A DNA stretch of 64,000 bases from Roseovarius sp. (lineage in GTDB: Bacteria; Pseudomonadota; Alphaproteobacteria; Rhodobacterales; Rhodobacteraceae), in the NCBI GenBank assembly GCA_021775255.1, contig JAJFIA010000011.1, positions 29,860-93,859 of the forward strand, in the 5' to 3' direction. The notes below the pieces were generated by a model that saw nothing but the letters and a program-made list of their open reading frames with translations, had not been told where the DNA came from and did not search any database. The position numbers were made by a program, and so were the translations under genes. This document shows, piece after piece, positions 1-9,376 of the stretch. Every line of letters starts with the position of its first letter. Position 1 is the stretch's first letter.

Positions 1-417
1 GCGGTAGTGCGTGAGCGAGAAGGTGAATCCATCGTTTTGGCCGAGCACCTTTGGGCTGAAGCAAGTCGCGTGCAGGGTAAACGCATGGTTGAAGATGATT
101 TCGCAGACATGCTTGCAGACAACTTCGCAGATCGTACAGGGAGGGTGTCAATGGAAAGTGTTAAACTCATGCTACGCTTAGATACGCAGCGTCTGCTCCC
201 AAGCGATGTGAAACGTATCAAGAGTGCTATGCGGGGTCTTGGTTGGGAATATGGCACACATCGTTTGCATGATTTGGCGCAGGCAAATCAGCGACCTAGA
301 AAGGGCTTCACACGCGGAACGGACGATGCGTGTCGCGAGGAACTCATTGCTACCCAGAAACAGGGTGGCGTGTTCGTGCTCGAAACCCTGAAAAGTCAGA
401 GAGACGTGCCATTTTGA
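1..417 (+). CDS. C-terminal part of a VapE-like primase/helicase protein (partial)
   Basis: The reading frame is open from the window edge to a TGA at 415-417, so the gene starts upstream; only about 138 residues are visible. The visible part has a tryptophan-bearing stretch (LWAEA) followed by an acidic segment, then a small winged-helix-like tail with MESVKLMLRL and an MRGLGWEYG element. This order resembles the tail of virulence-associated protein E (VapE) ATPases from prophages and integrative elements, which follow their P-loop domain with such a tail. The P-loop itself lies outside the window, so the assignment is by resemblance only. A strong terminator follows at 484-510. Its presence next to a restriction operon and a tRNA supports an integrated element. 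It could also be another replication or regulatory protein of a mobile element. Confidence 0.45.
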   Translation, partial: AVVREREGESIVLAEHLWAEASRVQGKRMVEDDFADMLADNFADRTGRVSMESVKLMLRLDTQRLLPSDVKRIKSAMRGLGWEYGTHRLHDLAQANQRPRKGFTRGTDDACREELIATQKQGGVFVLETLKSQRDVPF

Positions 418-437
418 TTTCCAAAAGCGTGGGTAGC

Positions 438-548
438 GTTACATGTTACCCGCGCCAAACTGCGCATACCTATTGCCGGAGCTGGGGGTGGTTTACTACC
501 CCCCTTTTTTGTTACTGCTGTTCAACCAAAGTTACAGTTACAGGTAAC
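438..548. repeat. Cluster of GTTAC pentamers
   Basis: GTTAC occurs at 438, 445, 511, 531 and 537, and an inverted copy (GTAAC within GGTAAC) ends at 548. Two pairs are spaced 6-7 bp and the last pair is followed at once by the inverted copy. The cluster straddles the terminator behind the VapE-like gene. It could be an operator array for the restriction operon or iteron-like sites of a mobile element; neither is shown by the sequence. Otherwise 418-775 holds no convincing gene. Confidence 0.3.
484..510 (+). terminator. Rho-independent terminator after the VapE-like gene
   Basis: A GGGGGTGGT arm pairs with ACTACCCCC (one G-U pair) across a very short loop and is followed by six T residues at 505-510. 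It lies 67 bp after the stop of the VapE-like gene and separates it from the hsdM operon. Confidence 0.75.
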
Positions 549-775
549 ATCTTACTGCTTAGCCCCATTGCCATTTTGCGCCGCGCTGGGCGTCTTTTGC
601 TAATTAGGCAGCATGGTGCAGCGTATATCACCATAGGTGGCCCCAGCGGACGCCTGAGGACGTTTGGCGTTGCCCTTTGGGTTAGTACCTGTTCGTGCAT
701 GTCAGTAGCAAATCTGGTAGACCAATCCGGGGTATCCCTCTAGAGTTGAACAAAAAGTTGAGAAAGAGCAATTCT

Positions 776-2341
776 ATGACAATTGAGTCCGAGCGACAGA
801 TTTCCCAAGATCTCGACTTCGCAGCCGACCTGTTCAAAGCCGCCGACAAGATGCGCGGTTCCCTTGAGCCATCCGAATACAAACACGTCGCCCTCGGCCT
901 GATCTTTCTTAAATACATCTCAGAAGCCTTTCAGGCGATGTATGACCAGCTCAAAGCCGACGACCTCGCCAACGAAGAAGACCACGAGGAATATCTGGCC
1001 GAAAACGTGTTTTGGGTGCCAGAAAAAGCGCGCTGGGCGCATATTCAGAAAAATGCCCGTTCCGACGAAATCGGCAAAATCATTGACGACGCGATGGAAG
1101 CGATTGAAACCGCACCGGCAAACGAAACCCTCAAAGGTGTCCTGCCCAAAAACTACGCCCGCCCGACGCTCGACAAAACCATGTTGGGCGAGCTGGTCGA
1201 TCTGTTCTCCAACATCAAACTGCACAACAGCAAGGACCGCGCCCGCGATTTGTTGGGGCGCGTCTATGAATACTTCATTTCGGGTTTTGCTGGGGCTGAG
1301 GGCAAGCGGGGTGGTGAGTTTTTCACCCCCCGTTCGGTTGTGCGCACACTGGTTGAAATGCTGGAACCCTACGAGGGCCGAGTTTATGACCCGTGTTGCG
1401 GATCGGGCGGCATGTTTGTGCAATCGGAAAAATTCATCGAAGAACACGGCGGACGCCCCGACAATATCGCGGTCTACGGGCAAGAAATTAACCACACCAC
1501 ATGGCGCTTGGCCAAGATGAACATGGCGGTGCATGGCATCGACGCGGATATCCAGTGGAACAGCGCAGGCAGTTTTCATGATGACGCGCACGCCAGCCTG
1601 AAGGCCGATTTCATCATGGCCAACCCGCCGTTCAACATCTCTGATTGGGGCGGCGAACGGCTGGCCGAGGATACGCGCTGGCAATACGGCACTCCACCCA
1701 AGGGCAACGCCAACTTTGGCTGGCTGCAACATATCATCCACCATCTGGCCCCGCGCGGCCATGCGGGGGTGGTGCTGGCCAATGGCTCGATGTCATCCCA
1801 AACCAATGACGAGGGCGAGATCAGGAAACAACTGATCGAACAGGACCGCGTTGATTGTATGGTCGCCTTGCCGGGGCAGCTGTTTTATTCTACCCAGATT
1901 CCGGTTTGCCTGTGGATACTGTCGCGCAATAAATCCGCCAATGGCCACCGTGACCGACGGGGAGAAGTGCTGTTTCTGGATGCCCGCAAGCTGGGTTATA
2001 TGGCCGACCGTGTGCGACGGGAGTTTGCGGAGGCGGATATCGAAAAGATCGCGGGCACCTATCGGCGCTGGCGAGCCAAGCCTGAAACGCTGGCGGCGAA
2101 AGGCTGGGAGGCCTATGCCGACGAAGCCGGTTTCTGTATGTCCGCCGATCTGGACCTGATCCGCAAGTATGACCACGTGTTGACACCGGGGCGCTATGTC
2201 GGCGCGGCGGATATTGAGGACGATGGGGTGAGTTTTGAGGAGAAGTTTGAGGCGTTGAATCTTACGCTTGGCAAACAATTTGAAAAATCTAGGGCTCTGC
2301 AAGAAAACATTGAGGCCCAATTGCAGCGGATCGAACAATGA
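776..2341 (+). CDS. hsdM: Type I restriction-modification system methyltransferase subunit HsdM
   Basis: This 521-residue protein is the adenine-N6 methyltransferase subunit of a type I restriction-modification complex (M2S core, plus HsdR for cleavage). Residues about 8-150 form the HsdM N-terminal helical domain. The SAM-binding motif DPCCGSGG is at 205-212 and the catalytic motif NPPF at 283-286, the pair expected of an N6-adenine methylase. The frame is open upstream to 695, but the ATG at 776 gives the usual HsdM length and a typical start region, with an AGAAAGAG purine stretch before it. The stop overlaps the hsdS start (ATGA), so translation of the two is coupled. The gene is complete and no key residue is missing. 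Confidence 0.96.
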   Translation: MTIESERQISQDLDFAADLFKAADKMRGSLEPSEYKHVALGLIFLKYISEAFQAMYDQLKADDLANEEDHEEYLAENVFWVPEKARWAHIQKNARSDEIGKIIDDAMEAIETAPANETLKGVLPKNYARPTLDKTMLGELVDLFSNIKLHNSKDRARDLLGRVYEYFISGFAGAEGKRGGEFFTPRSVVRTLVEMLEPYEGRVYDPCCGSGGMFVQSEKFIEEHGGRPDNIAVYGQEINHTTWRLAKMNMAVHGIDADIQWNSAGSFHDDAHASLKADFIMANPPFNISDWGGERLAEDTRWQYGTPPKGNANFGWLQHIIHHLAPRGHAGVVLANGSMSSQTNDEGEIRKQLIEQDRVDCMVALPGQLFYSTQIPVCLWILSRNKSANGHRDRRGEVLFLDARKLGYMADRVRREFAEADIEKIAGTYRRWRAKPETLAAKGWEAYADEAGFCMSADLDLIRKYDHVLTPGRYVGAADIEDDGVSFEEKFEALNLTLGKQFEKSRALQENIEAQLQRIEQ

Positions 2342-3606
2342 TATTGTCTGATGTTATTGAGTTGAATCCACGACTTAGCCTCAAAAAAGGAAGTCTTGCA
2401 CCATTTATCGAGATGGCAGCGTTGCCGATCTTAGGGAAACACATCCCTGAAATTGGAGAGCGCGATTCAATAGGTTCGGGTGCGAAATTCCAAAACGGTG
2501 ATACATTAGTTGCTAGAATTACCCCTTGCCTCGAAAATGGAAAAGGTGGGTACGTTTCAGGTTTGCCCCACGGCGCAATTGGGCAAGGTTCCACCGAGTT
2601 TATCGTCTTTCGCGCTAAGCATCCTGACGATGAGCAATTCGCATATTATTTGTCACGCCTCCCTGAGTTCCGCTCTTTTGCTGAGAGAGGAATGGAAGGA
2701 ACATCTGGTCGGCAACGAGTTACATGGCAAACTTTAGCTGATTTTGAGATTTTTCCTTTGAGCGCCACCCAACGACGGGAATTAGGCGAAATCCTAAGCG
2801 CACTCGATGACAAAATCGAACTGAACCGCCAGATGAACGAGACGTTGGAGGCGATGGCGCGGGCGGTGTTTGTGGATTGGTTTGTGGATTTCGGCCCCAC
2901 CCGCCGCCAGATGGCAGGCGAGACCGACCCCGTCAAAATCATGGGCAACGCCTTCCCCGCCGCCAAAGCCCAAACCCTAGCCCCTCTCTTCCCCGCCACC
3001 CTAAACGAAGCTGGCCTGCCGGAGGGGTGGAGGCTGGGGAGGTTGGACGATTGGGCTTCTGTTGTAACAAAAACCACGAAGCCAAATGAGGTGGATCAGA
3101 ATACCCACTACATCGGATTAGAACATATGCCGCGACGCTCTATCGCGCTAAGTCAGTGGGAAACCGCCGCCAAAGTAACATCCAACAAGTCTGCTTTTGA
3201 ACGTGGTCAAATACTGTTTGGAAAGCTTCGCCCCTATTTCCATAAGGTCGGTATCGCACCATTCGACGGGATTTGCTCAACTGATATCATCGTTGTGGAT
3301 GGGCTTAATCCGGAATTACGTGCTTTTGTCGCCACCATAGTGTCGACAGATGACTTTGTTTCTTACACCAACCAAAGTTCGAGCGGCACAAAGATGCCGC
3401 GTACCAGTTGGAAATTGATGCGAGAATATCCGTTGGCCCGCGCTGACAAAGAGTTGGTTTTTGCCTTTTCTCAGTTGATTCAACCGATGCATGACAAAGT
3501 ATTGCAATCATTGATTGAAAACCAATCGTTGGCAGAAATGCGCGATCTGCTTTTGCCCAAGCTGATGTACGGCGAGATCAGCTTAAAGGCGGCTGCACAT
3601 GGATGA
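2338..3606 (+). CDS. hsdS: Type I restriction-modification specificity subunit HsdS
   Basis: HsdS sets the DNA target of both methylation and cleavage. The 422-residue protein has two half-subunits: a first target recognition domain at about 1-160, a central conserved helix at about 160-190 ([18 protein letters not shown]), a second recognition domain from about 220 (the [11 protein letters not shown] start is typical) and a C-terminal conserved helix ([21 protein letters not shown]). The first domain begins directly at the N-terminus. Base composition of the recognition domains is more AT-rich than hsdM, as expected for a fast-exchanging gene. The start overlaps the hsdM stop by ATGA; the end overlaps the next gene by 8 bp. 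The target sequence cannot be read from the protein. Confidence 0.94.
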   Translation: MILSDVIELNPRLSLKKGSLAPFIEMAALPILGKHIPEIGERDSIGSGAKFQNGDTLVARITPCLENGKGGYVSGLPHGAIGQGSTEFIVFRAKHPDDEQFAYYLSRLPEFRSFAERGMEGTSGRQRVTWQTLADFEIFPLSATQRRELGEILSALDDKIELNRQMNETLEAMARAVFVDWFVDFGPTRRQMAGETDPVKIMGNAFPAAKAQTLAPLFPATLNEAGLPEGWRLGRLDDWASVVTKTTKPNEVDQNTHYIGLEHMPRRSIALSQWETAAKVTSNKSAFERGQILFGKLRPYFHKVGIAPFDGICSTDIIVVDGLNPELRAFVATIVSTDDFVSYTNQSSSGTKMPRTSWKLMREYPLARADKELVFAFSQLIQPMHDKVLQSLIENQSLAEMRDLLLPKLMYGEISLKAAAHG

Positions 3607-4951
3607 TGGCGAGCCAATCCAAACGGCTGCGGAAAAGGAAGCACATGAGAAGGCCCGCGCGTACCTTGACGGGCTGCCCGAGTATCCAAATTTTGCATTG
3701 CCAAATGATGAGATCGACGGGCTGGTCCCAACCGCTAAAGTCAAAAACTGGCTGGATTTGTTTGTGATACTGCAAGGAAAGGAGTTTAAAAAGACCAAGA
3801 ACGATATGATCTTTCGTGGTCATCGAGTTCATGATTGGCAGCTCGCTTCAACGCTCGGGCGTTGCTTCAAAGGAGGTGCGATTCCAAACGACAAAAGCAA
3901 TGCACTTATGGAGCAGTTCCAGTTGGCAATGCGAGGGCGGGGATATGATCTCGGGCCATTGGAGGCAGACGAAGATGTTTGGGCCGTGGGTCAGCACTAT
4001 GGGTTGAACACACCATTGTTGGATTGGACGCGCTCACCATTTGTGGCGCTGTTTTTTGCATTCATGAAATTCGAAGATGCAGACGCAACAGTGTTTAACC
4101 CAAGTCGTGCTATTTTCTGCTTGAACATGACGAAGGTCAAAGAGGATTTAGGTGCAGCAGCCGAAAATCTCTTCTTCGAGCCCAAAGACCATAGAAATTC
4201 AAGACTGGTGAACCAATCGGGCCTTTTCTCGATTGCGCCAGGTGGTGACGATAATCTCGTTTCTTTCCTGTTAAACGCTCTAGACGAACGGGAATTGCTT
4301 GCCTCCTCCGAAGAGTCCAAAACAACTGAGGGTGAAATTGATCCATCTGCGAAGGGTGAAGCTTATTCAGAAGCCGCCTCTTCTAAACTTTTTGATGTTT
4401 CAGACGCGCAGCGAGCCAAAGATTTGTCGAAATATGTTTTCAAGCTTCATGTCCCAAATAGTATTGAAGATCGCAAAGATTGTTTAGAAACGCTTCGACA
4501 AATGAATATTCACGCTGGAAATCTGTTCCCTGATCCGGGCGGCGCATCGCAGTTTTGCAATGACTGGTTAGACCGCCTTATGGAAGATGAACGCGTTGAA
4601 ACAACCGAAGAGATCGAAGCTGAGGAAAAGAAAATAGTCGCCACCGCGATCACAACTGCGTCTGCCCCGGATGTGCTAGGTCACATAGAGGAATTGTTAA
4701 ATGCGTATAGTACACACTCCGATTTCGACTTGGCGGGCGTTCCGATGTTGTCTTCGGAAATCAAAAAAGCTGCAGATGGTGCAATGACCTTAGATTGGCA
4801 GGTGTCCGATTCTAAACGCGGAAGAGTCCGCCTCTCCATTCGTAAGGCTTTGGAAATCCATGGGTTTAAGGACCTGTCCCTCGTAGAAGGAAAGACATTA
4901 GTTGGAGACATCTTAGAAGTTTTTGTTAAACATGCTGGAGGTGGAAAATGA
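3599..4951 (+). CDS. FRG-domain protein inside the type I restriction operon
   Basis: This 450-residue protein carries an FRG domain (named for a Phe-Arg-Gly motif): the FRG tripeptide is at 72-74 in IFRGHRVHDWQLASTLGR, followed by GQHYGLNTPLLDWTRSP at about 131-147, the second hallmark block. The rest, with an acidic region at about 235-265 and a C-terminal domain of unknown type, is not recognised. FRG proteins are found in defence islands and next to restriction systems, but their biochemical role is not established to my knowledge. The gene starts within the end of hsdS (8-bp overlap) and its stop overlaps the start of a 44-codon ORF (ATGA). It interrupts the usual order hsdM-hsdS-hsdR and is more AT-rich than hsdM. 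An accessory defence or control role is inference. Confidence 0.85.
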   Translation: MDDGEPIQTAAEKEAHEKARAYLDGLPEYPNFALPNDEIDGLVPTAKVKNWLDLFVILQGKEFKKTKNDMIFRGHRVHDWQLASTLGRCFKGGAIPNDKSNALMEQFQLAMRGRGYDLGPLEADEDVWAVGQHYGLNTPLLDWTRSPFVALFFAFMKFEDADATVFNPSRAIFCLNMTKVKEDLGAAAENLFFEPKDHRNSRLVNQSGLFSIAPGGDDNLVSFLLNALDERELLASSEESKTTEGEIDPSAKGEAYSEAASSKLFDVSDAQRAKDLSKYVFKLHVPNSIEDRKDCLETLRQMNIHAGNLFPDPGGASQFCNDWLDRLMEDERVETTEEIEAEEKKIVATAITTASAPDVLGHIEELLNAYSTHSDFDLAGVPMLSSEIKKAADGAMTLDWQVSDSKRGRVRLSIRKALEIHGFKDLSLVEGKTLVGDILEVFVKHAGGGK

Positions 4952-5082
4952 AACCTCTCGGGCAGCTTCGACACTCTAATCTGGTAAGCTGGCACTTCGA
5001 CCTCTCAGAACATTTTTCTGAAAGGACTGTCTGCATTTTTGGTTCGCCATTCTTTTTACTTTTATTCGAAGGTGAAAAATGA
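4948..5082 (+). CDS. 44-residue ORF between the FRG gene and hsdR
   Basis: A short frame starts with [15 protein letters not shown] and ends with a hydrophobic stretch ([13 protein letters not shown]) plus an acidic tail EGEK. It has a textbook Shine-Dalgarno sequence (GGAGGT, 4937-4942) just before its ATG. Its ATG overlaps the FRG stop (ATGA at 4948-4951) and its TGA overlaps the hsdR start (ATGA at 5079-5082), so it exactly fills the gap between the two genes and translation can pass through it without a break. I do not recognise the peptide. It may be a real small protein, such as a partner of the FRG protein or HsdR, or only a translation relay that sets HsdR output. The fit of both overlaps and the ribosome site argue that it is translated. 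Confidence 0.65.
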   Translation: MKPLGQLRHSNLVSWHFDLSEHFSERTVCIFGSPFFLLLFEGEK

Positions 5083-8000
5083 GTTTCACCGAAGAACTTG
5101 TCGAGAAAGCGATCCTGTCCACATTTGAGGAGTTGGGTTGGGCCTTTGCCGATCCCAACGTCATTGGGCCGGATGGCAGCGATAAGGCCCGCACGGCCTA
5201 TTCGGACGTCGTTTTGGAAGGGCGGTTAAGCTCGGCGGTGCAGCGGATCAATCCTGACTTGCCACCCGACGCCATCGAAGACGCGCTGAAGAAAGTATTT
5301 GCGGTGGAAACCCCGTCGCTGATCGAGGAAAACCGCCGCATTCACGCGCTGATTGTGCGCGGGGTCGATGTGGAATACAAACGCCCTGACGGGTCGATCA
5401 AAGGCGACAAGGTCTGGCTGATCGATTTTGCCTCGCCCAGCGCCAATGATTTTATGGTCACCAACCAGTTTACCGTTGTTGAGGCAGGCCACAACCGCCG
5501 CCCCGATATTGTTGGCTTTGTGAACGGCCTGCCGCTGGCGGTGCTGGAGTTGAAGAACGCCGCCAATGAAACCGCAACGGTGGATGCGGCGTTCGCGCAA
5601 CTGCAAACCTACAAACAGGAAATCCCCAGCCTGTTTCGCACCAACGCAGTTCTGGTTGCCTCGGATGGCATGTATGGCCGCATCGGCAGCCTGACCGCGC
5701 AGCGCGACAGGTTCATGCCTTGGCGATCAGTAACGGGGACACAGGATGATTTCACCCCCGAAGGCCCGCTGGAAACCGATACGCTGATCCGTGGCGTTTT
5801 TGATCAGGCGCGGTTTTTGCAGTTGTTGCGTGATTTTACGGTTTACGGGGACAAAGGCGAAGGCCCGTTCAAGATCGTCGCCGGATACCACCAGTTTCAC
5901 GGCGCACGCAAAGCGCTTGCCAGTTCGGTGAATGCGGTTGCCGAAAAAGGCGACCGCAAAGTTGGAGTAATCTGGCACACGCAAGGATCGGGTAAAAGCT
6001 TCCTGATGGCGTTTTATGCGGGGTTGCTGGTGCGTTCGGAGGCGATGGCAAACCCGACGGTTCTGGTTTTGACAGATCGCAACGATCTGGACGACCAGCT
6101 GTTTGCGACATTTTCCATGTGCAAAGATTTGCTGCGCCAAACCCCTGAACAGATCGAAAGCCGCGATGATTTGCGCGAGAAGCTGGATCGGACGTCGGGC
6201 GGGGTTCTATTCTCGACCTTGCAGAAATTCTCCACCGAAAAAGGCGAAGAAGATTTTCCGGTTCTGTCGGATCGGCGCAATATTATCATCATGGCGGACG
6301 AAGCGCACCGCAGCCAATACGGATTTGATGCAAAGCTGGAACAGGGAACCGGCATTCGCAAATACGGGTATGCGCATTATGTGCGACAAGCCTTTCCAAA
6401 CGCATCCTTTGCCGGTTTCACCGGAACCCCGATTGAAGCCGTTGATGTAAGCACCCGCGCCGTGTTTGGTGACTACGTCGATATCTATGACATTAGCCGC
6501 GCGGTTGAGGACAAGGCAACTGTGCCTATCTACTACGAAAGCCGGTTAGCGCGTGTAGAGCTTGAGCACGACAAATTACCCCAAATCGACGCTGCGGTTG
6601 ATGAGTTGTTCGACGATGAAAGCCTGTCAGAGCAAGAGCGCGCCAAGGCCAACTGGACAACGGTTGAACGGCTGGTCGGGGCAAAACCGAGGCTTGAAAT
6701 TGTCGCGCAAGATATCGTTCAACATTTTCAAGCCCGACTTGAGGCGATGGACGGCAAAGCGATGGCCGTTTGTATGAGCAGGCGCATCTGTGTTGAACTT
6801 TACAATGAGATTGTTGCGCTTAGGCCGGAATGGCATTCTGACTCGGATTTAGAGGGCCAGATCAAAGTTGTAATGACAGGCAGCGCGTCCGATCCCGTCG
6901 AATGGCAACAGCACATTGGCAACAAAGCGCGGCGGGATGTGTTGGGCAAGCGGGCGCGGGACGCAAACGACCCGCTCAAGCTTGTTCTGGTTCGGGACAT
7001 GTGGCTAACGGGGTTCGATGCGCCGAGTATGCACACGATGTACATCGACAAACCGATGCGTGGTCATGGGTTGATGCAGGCCATTGCGCGGGTAAACCGG
7101 GTGTTCAAAGACAAACCGGGCGGGCTGGTCGTCGACTATATTGGGATCGGACAGAACCTAAAGAAAGCCCTTCAAAGCTATACGGCATCGGATCAGTCAA
7201 AGACGGGCGTGAGCGAGGAAGACGCTGTTGCAGCCCTTCAGGAGTTCTTTGAGCAGGCACAAGCGTTTTTTGATGGTCACGACTACACCAACGGTGTGGT
7301 TGGTACGCCAGCAGAGCGATTGAAGGCCTTGGCGCTCGCAGCAGATTTTACATTGAAAAAGCAAAAGGATGCTGCCGACGCCATCGCAGATGAAAAGGGC
7401 AAGAAACAAGCGTTGAACGAATTTCAGTCAATTGTTCAAAGTCTCGGTCAAGCCTTTGCGCTGGCCGCTGCAAGTGATTATGCGCAGGAAATCAAAGATG
7501 AAGTTGGTTTCTTTCAAGCAATCAAAGCAGTCATTTCAAAGTCCAGCCCGACCAAATCGAAGAGCCAAGCAGAGCGTGAGTTTGCTGTTTCTCAGTTGAT
7601 TTCAGAAGCTATTGCCAGCGCGGACATTATCGACGTCTTGGCGGCAGCTGGTATGAAAAGACCCGAAATTTCAGTTTTGGACGATAGGTTTCTCGCTGAA
7701 GTCCAAAACATGGAGCAAAAGAACCTAGCCCTCGAAGCGTTGAGGCGATTGCTGGCTGGCGAGATACGGTCACGGTCCAGTCAAAACGTAGTTGAGGCTA
7801 AAGCGTTTTCAAAGCGTCTTGAAGACGCAGTCGCACGGTATCACTCAAACGCAATTACCAGTTTAGAGATGATTCAAGAACTCATTAATCTGTCGAAGGA
7901 CTTAAAGGCGTCAATTGAACGGGGGGATGAACTTGGCCTCAATGTTGATGAACTAGCGTTTTACGATGCGTTGTCTGAAAACGAGAGTGCCGTAGAAGTG

Positions 8001-8219
8001 ATGGGCAACGAACAACTACGCGTCATCGCAAACGAACTGGTCGAGCAGTTGCAACAAAACGCGACTGTTGACTGGCACAAGAAAGAAAGCGCTCGTGCAA
8101 AACTTCGTATCCTTGTTCGACGCATACTGAAGAAATATGGGTATCCACCGGACTTGGCTCCTTCGGCTATCAACCTTGTCATAGCGCAAGCCGAGTCCCG
8201 CCTTCGTTGGGAAAACTAA
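5079..8219 (+). CDS. hsdR: Type I restriction endonuclease subunit HsdR
   Basis: HsdR is the translocase/nuclease that makes the type I complex cleave unmethylated DNA. In the 1046-residue protein the nuclease site is visible as D143 and the E157-L-K159 element (PD-ExK type), the Walker A motif GSGKS at 303-307 and the helicase motif DEAH at 407-410 (followed by RSQYG). Later helicase motifs and a long C-terminal domain that would contact HsdM complete the protein. The length is normal. The start is set by an ATGA overlap with the preceding 44-codon ORF and by a GAAGGTG ribosome site. The 3' third is more AT-rich than the 5' part. The gene ends 46 bp before the hairpin at the tRNA-Cys 3' end. 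Confidence 0.96.
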   Translation: MSFTEELVEKAILSTFEELGWAFADPNVIGPDGSDKARTAYSDVVLEGRLSSAVQRINPDLPPDAIEDALKKVFAVETPSLIEENRRIHALIVRGVDVEYKRPDGSIKGDKVWLIDFASPSANDFMVTNQFTVVEAGHNRRPDIVGFVNGLPLAVLELKNAANETATVDAAFAQLQTYKQEIPSLFRTNAVLVASDGMYGRIGSLTAQRDRFMPWRSVTGTQDDFTPEGPLETDTLIRGVFDQARFLQLLRDFTVYGDKGEGPFKIVAGYHQFHGARKALASSVNAVAEKGDRKVGVIWHTQGSGKSFLMAFYAGLLVRSEAMANPTVLVLTDRNDLDDQLFATFSMCKDLLRQTPEQIESRDDLREKLDRTSGGVLFSTLQKFSTEKGEEDFPVLSDRRNIIIMADEAHRSQYGFDAKLEQGTGIRKYGYAHYVRQAFPNASFAGFTGTPIEAVDVSTRAVFGDYVDIYDISRAVEDKATVPIYYESRLARVELEHDKLPQIDAAVDELFDDESLSEQERAKANWTTVERLVGAKPRLEIVAQDIVQHFQARLEAMDGKAMAVCMSRRICVELYNEIVALRPEWHSDSDLEGQIKVVMTGSASDPVEWQQHIGNKARRDVLGKRARDANDPLKLVLVRDMWLTGFDAPSMHTMYIDKPMRGHGLMQAIARVNRVFKDKPGGLVVDYIGIGQNLKKALQSYTASDQSKTGVSEEDAVAALQEFFEQAQAFFDGHDYTNGVVGTPAERLKALALAADFTLKKQKDAADAIADEKGKKQALNEFQSIVQSLGQAFALAAASDYAQEIKDEVGFFQAIKAVISKSSPTKSKSQAEREFAVSQLISEAIASADIIDVLAAAGMKRPEISVLDDRFLAEVQNMEQKNLALEALRRLLAGEIRSRSSQNVVEAKAFSKRLEDAVARYHSNAITSLEMIQELINLSKDLKASIERGDELGLNVDELAFYDALSENESAVEVMGNEQLRVIANELVEQLQQNATVDWHKKESARAKLRILVRRILKKYGYPPDLAPSAINLVIAQAESRLRWEN

Positions 8220-8264
8220 TAGATGGATCTAGTTCTAATGGGGGGCAATAGGGGGTCTTCGAAT

Positions 8265-8301
8265 AATTACACCATTAACATGTTGTTTTAATGGTGTAAT
8301 T
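8265..8301 (-). terminator. 14-bp perfect hairpin directly after tRNA-Cys
   Basis: AATTACACCATTAA (8265-8278) pairs perfectly with TTAATGGTGTAATT (8288-8301) over a 9-nt loop. On the minus strand it begins right at the encoded CCA end of tRNA-Cys, so it is placed as the tRNA terminator, although no U-run follows. It also marks the boundary between the restriction island and the conserved chromosome, so a role as an insertion scar is possible. Confidence 0.5.
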
Positions 8302-8374
8302 GGAGGCGAGTACCGGAATCGAACCGGTGTACACGGATTTGCAATCCGCTGCGTCACCACTCCGCCAACTCGCC
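8301..8374 (-). tRNA. tRNA-Cys (GCA)
   Basis: On the minus strand the sequence folds as a 74-nt tRNA: acceptor arms GGCGAGT and ACTCGCC, anticodon loop with GCA (plus-strand 8340-8342), T-loop GGTTCGATTCC, discriminator T and an encoded CCA (plus-strand TGG at 8301-8303). Its 3' end faces the restriction island, the arrangement seen when elements integrate at tRNA 3' ends. Confidence 0.96.
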
Positions 8375-8649
8375 GTCCTGGGTGATGTAGCGCGCTTCTA
8401 GCGCTACCGGGTTCAACCTGCAAGAGGGTCTGTGGGTGTTATGTCTGAAACTTGGTGAGGTTAGGCCAGAGACGATTCCGGCCTTTTACAGATGCTTTGC
8501 TGACCTGACTGCAAACGAATGGCAGCGGTTTGGGTGGGCTTTGGCAATCCGGTATCACGGAGGAATTTGGTGCACCTGACCAGAGGCCCGGTTTATCAGG
8601 CAAAGCTGATTTTGAGCGCCCTGTAACAGGCTGATTTCATGTGTGGATT

Positions 8650-8735
8650 TGGTGCGGGCGGCGGGACTTGAACCCGCACGGCCATTCGGCCTCCAGATTT
8701 TAAGTCTGGTATGTCTACCATTCCATCACGCCCGC
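8650..8735 (-). tRNA. tRNA-Leu (TAA)
   Basis: A minus-strand 86-nt class II tRNA with acceptor GCGGGCG / CGCCCGC, a long variable arm (GAGGCCGAATGGCCG region), anticodon TAA in the loop CTTAAAA, T-loop GGTTCAAGTCC and an encoded CCA. The long variable arm and the anticodon identify leucine. The 275 bp between the two tRNAs hold no gene; a GTAGCGC hairpin at 8387-8407 lies just upstream of tRNA-Cys. Confidence 0.96.
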
Positions 8736-8798
8736 ATTCGGCGTGATCACACCGAACGCGCGGACATTATCCGCAATGATCCGAATGATAAAGCCCGG

Positions 8799-9344
8799 TT
8801 ATAGCTCTTCTTCATCTGCCTCAAGCGCGGGCAGCAAGGAGCGTTCCGTAAGCCATGGATTAAGCGCCAGCGCGGCGCGCAGTGAAAGCGCTGCTTCCGC
8901 CTTGCGGCCAAGGCCGGTGAGCGTCAGCGCCCGCCCGGAAAGTGCCGCGATATGACGCGGAGACAAGGCAATGGCGCGGTCCAGATCCGGCAGGGCCGCG
9001 CTGAAATCCTGGCGCAGAAAATTCACGAAAGCGCGCTGGTTATAGCCCTCGGCATAGTCCGGGCAATAGGCCACCAGGGCATCCAGGGCCTTTTGTGCGC
9101 CCGCAAAATCATAGACCCGGCGGCGTTCCATGCCCTCATCCAGCAATTCCTGTGCATAGTCATCGGGCGCATCTGTCCAGATGGCCCAGAACTCGGGCGC
9201 GAGCTGCCGCGCGGCCCCTTCATCGGGGGCTGCTTGGGCCGCAGCAATCAACGCAGCGATGTCTTCGGTATGATCCGGCACAATGGGGCATTCCTGCGCC
9301 AAAGCAGGGGCCGCCATGAACAGGGCAAATATCGCGTGTTTCAT
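8799..9344 (-). CDS. Exported tetratricopeptide-repeat protein
   Basis: A 181-residue protein with a short signal peptide (MKHAIFALFMAAPALAQ, probable cleavage after ALA) and two to three TPR-like helical pairs between about 80 and 165 (for example DFAGAQKALDALVAYCPDYAEGYNQRA and DFSAALPDLDRAIALSPRHIAALSGRA). It would act in the periplasm as a protein-protein contact scaffold. It ends in an acidic tail (EADEEEL). Small exported TPR proteins of this kind are common in Rhodobacterales; partners are unknown. It is transcribed alone, with putR behind it on the same strand. Confidence 0.8.
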   Translation of the reverse strand: MKHAIFALFMAAPALAQECPIVPDHTEDIAALIAAAQAAPDEGAARQLAPEFWAIWTDAPDDYAQELLDEGMERRRVYDFAGAQKALDALVAYCPDYAEGYNQRAFVNFLRQDFSAALPDLDRAIALSPRHIAALSGRALTLTGLGRKAEAALSLRAALALNPWLTERSLLPALEADEEEL

Positions 9345-9376
9345 GCCCCATTATAGGGGCAGTTTCACATCCGGGG

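Noticed and set aside
330..743. 137-codon frame between the VapE-like gene and hsdM
   Set aside because: It runs through the terminator hairpin, has no ribosome site, and the translation is Cys/Arg-rich with no resemblance to a protein family.
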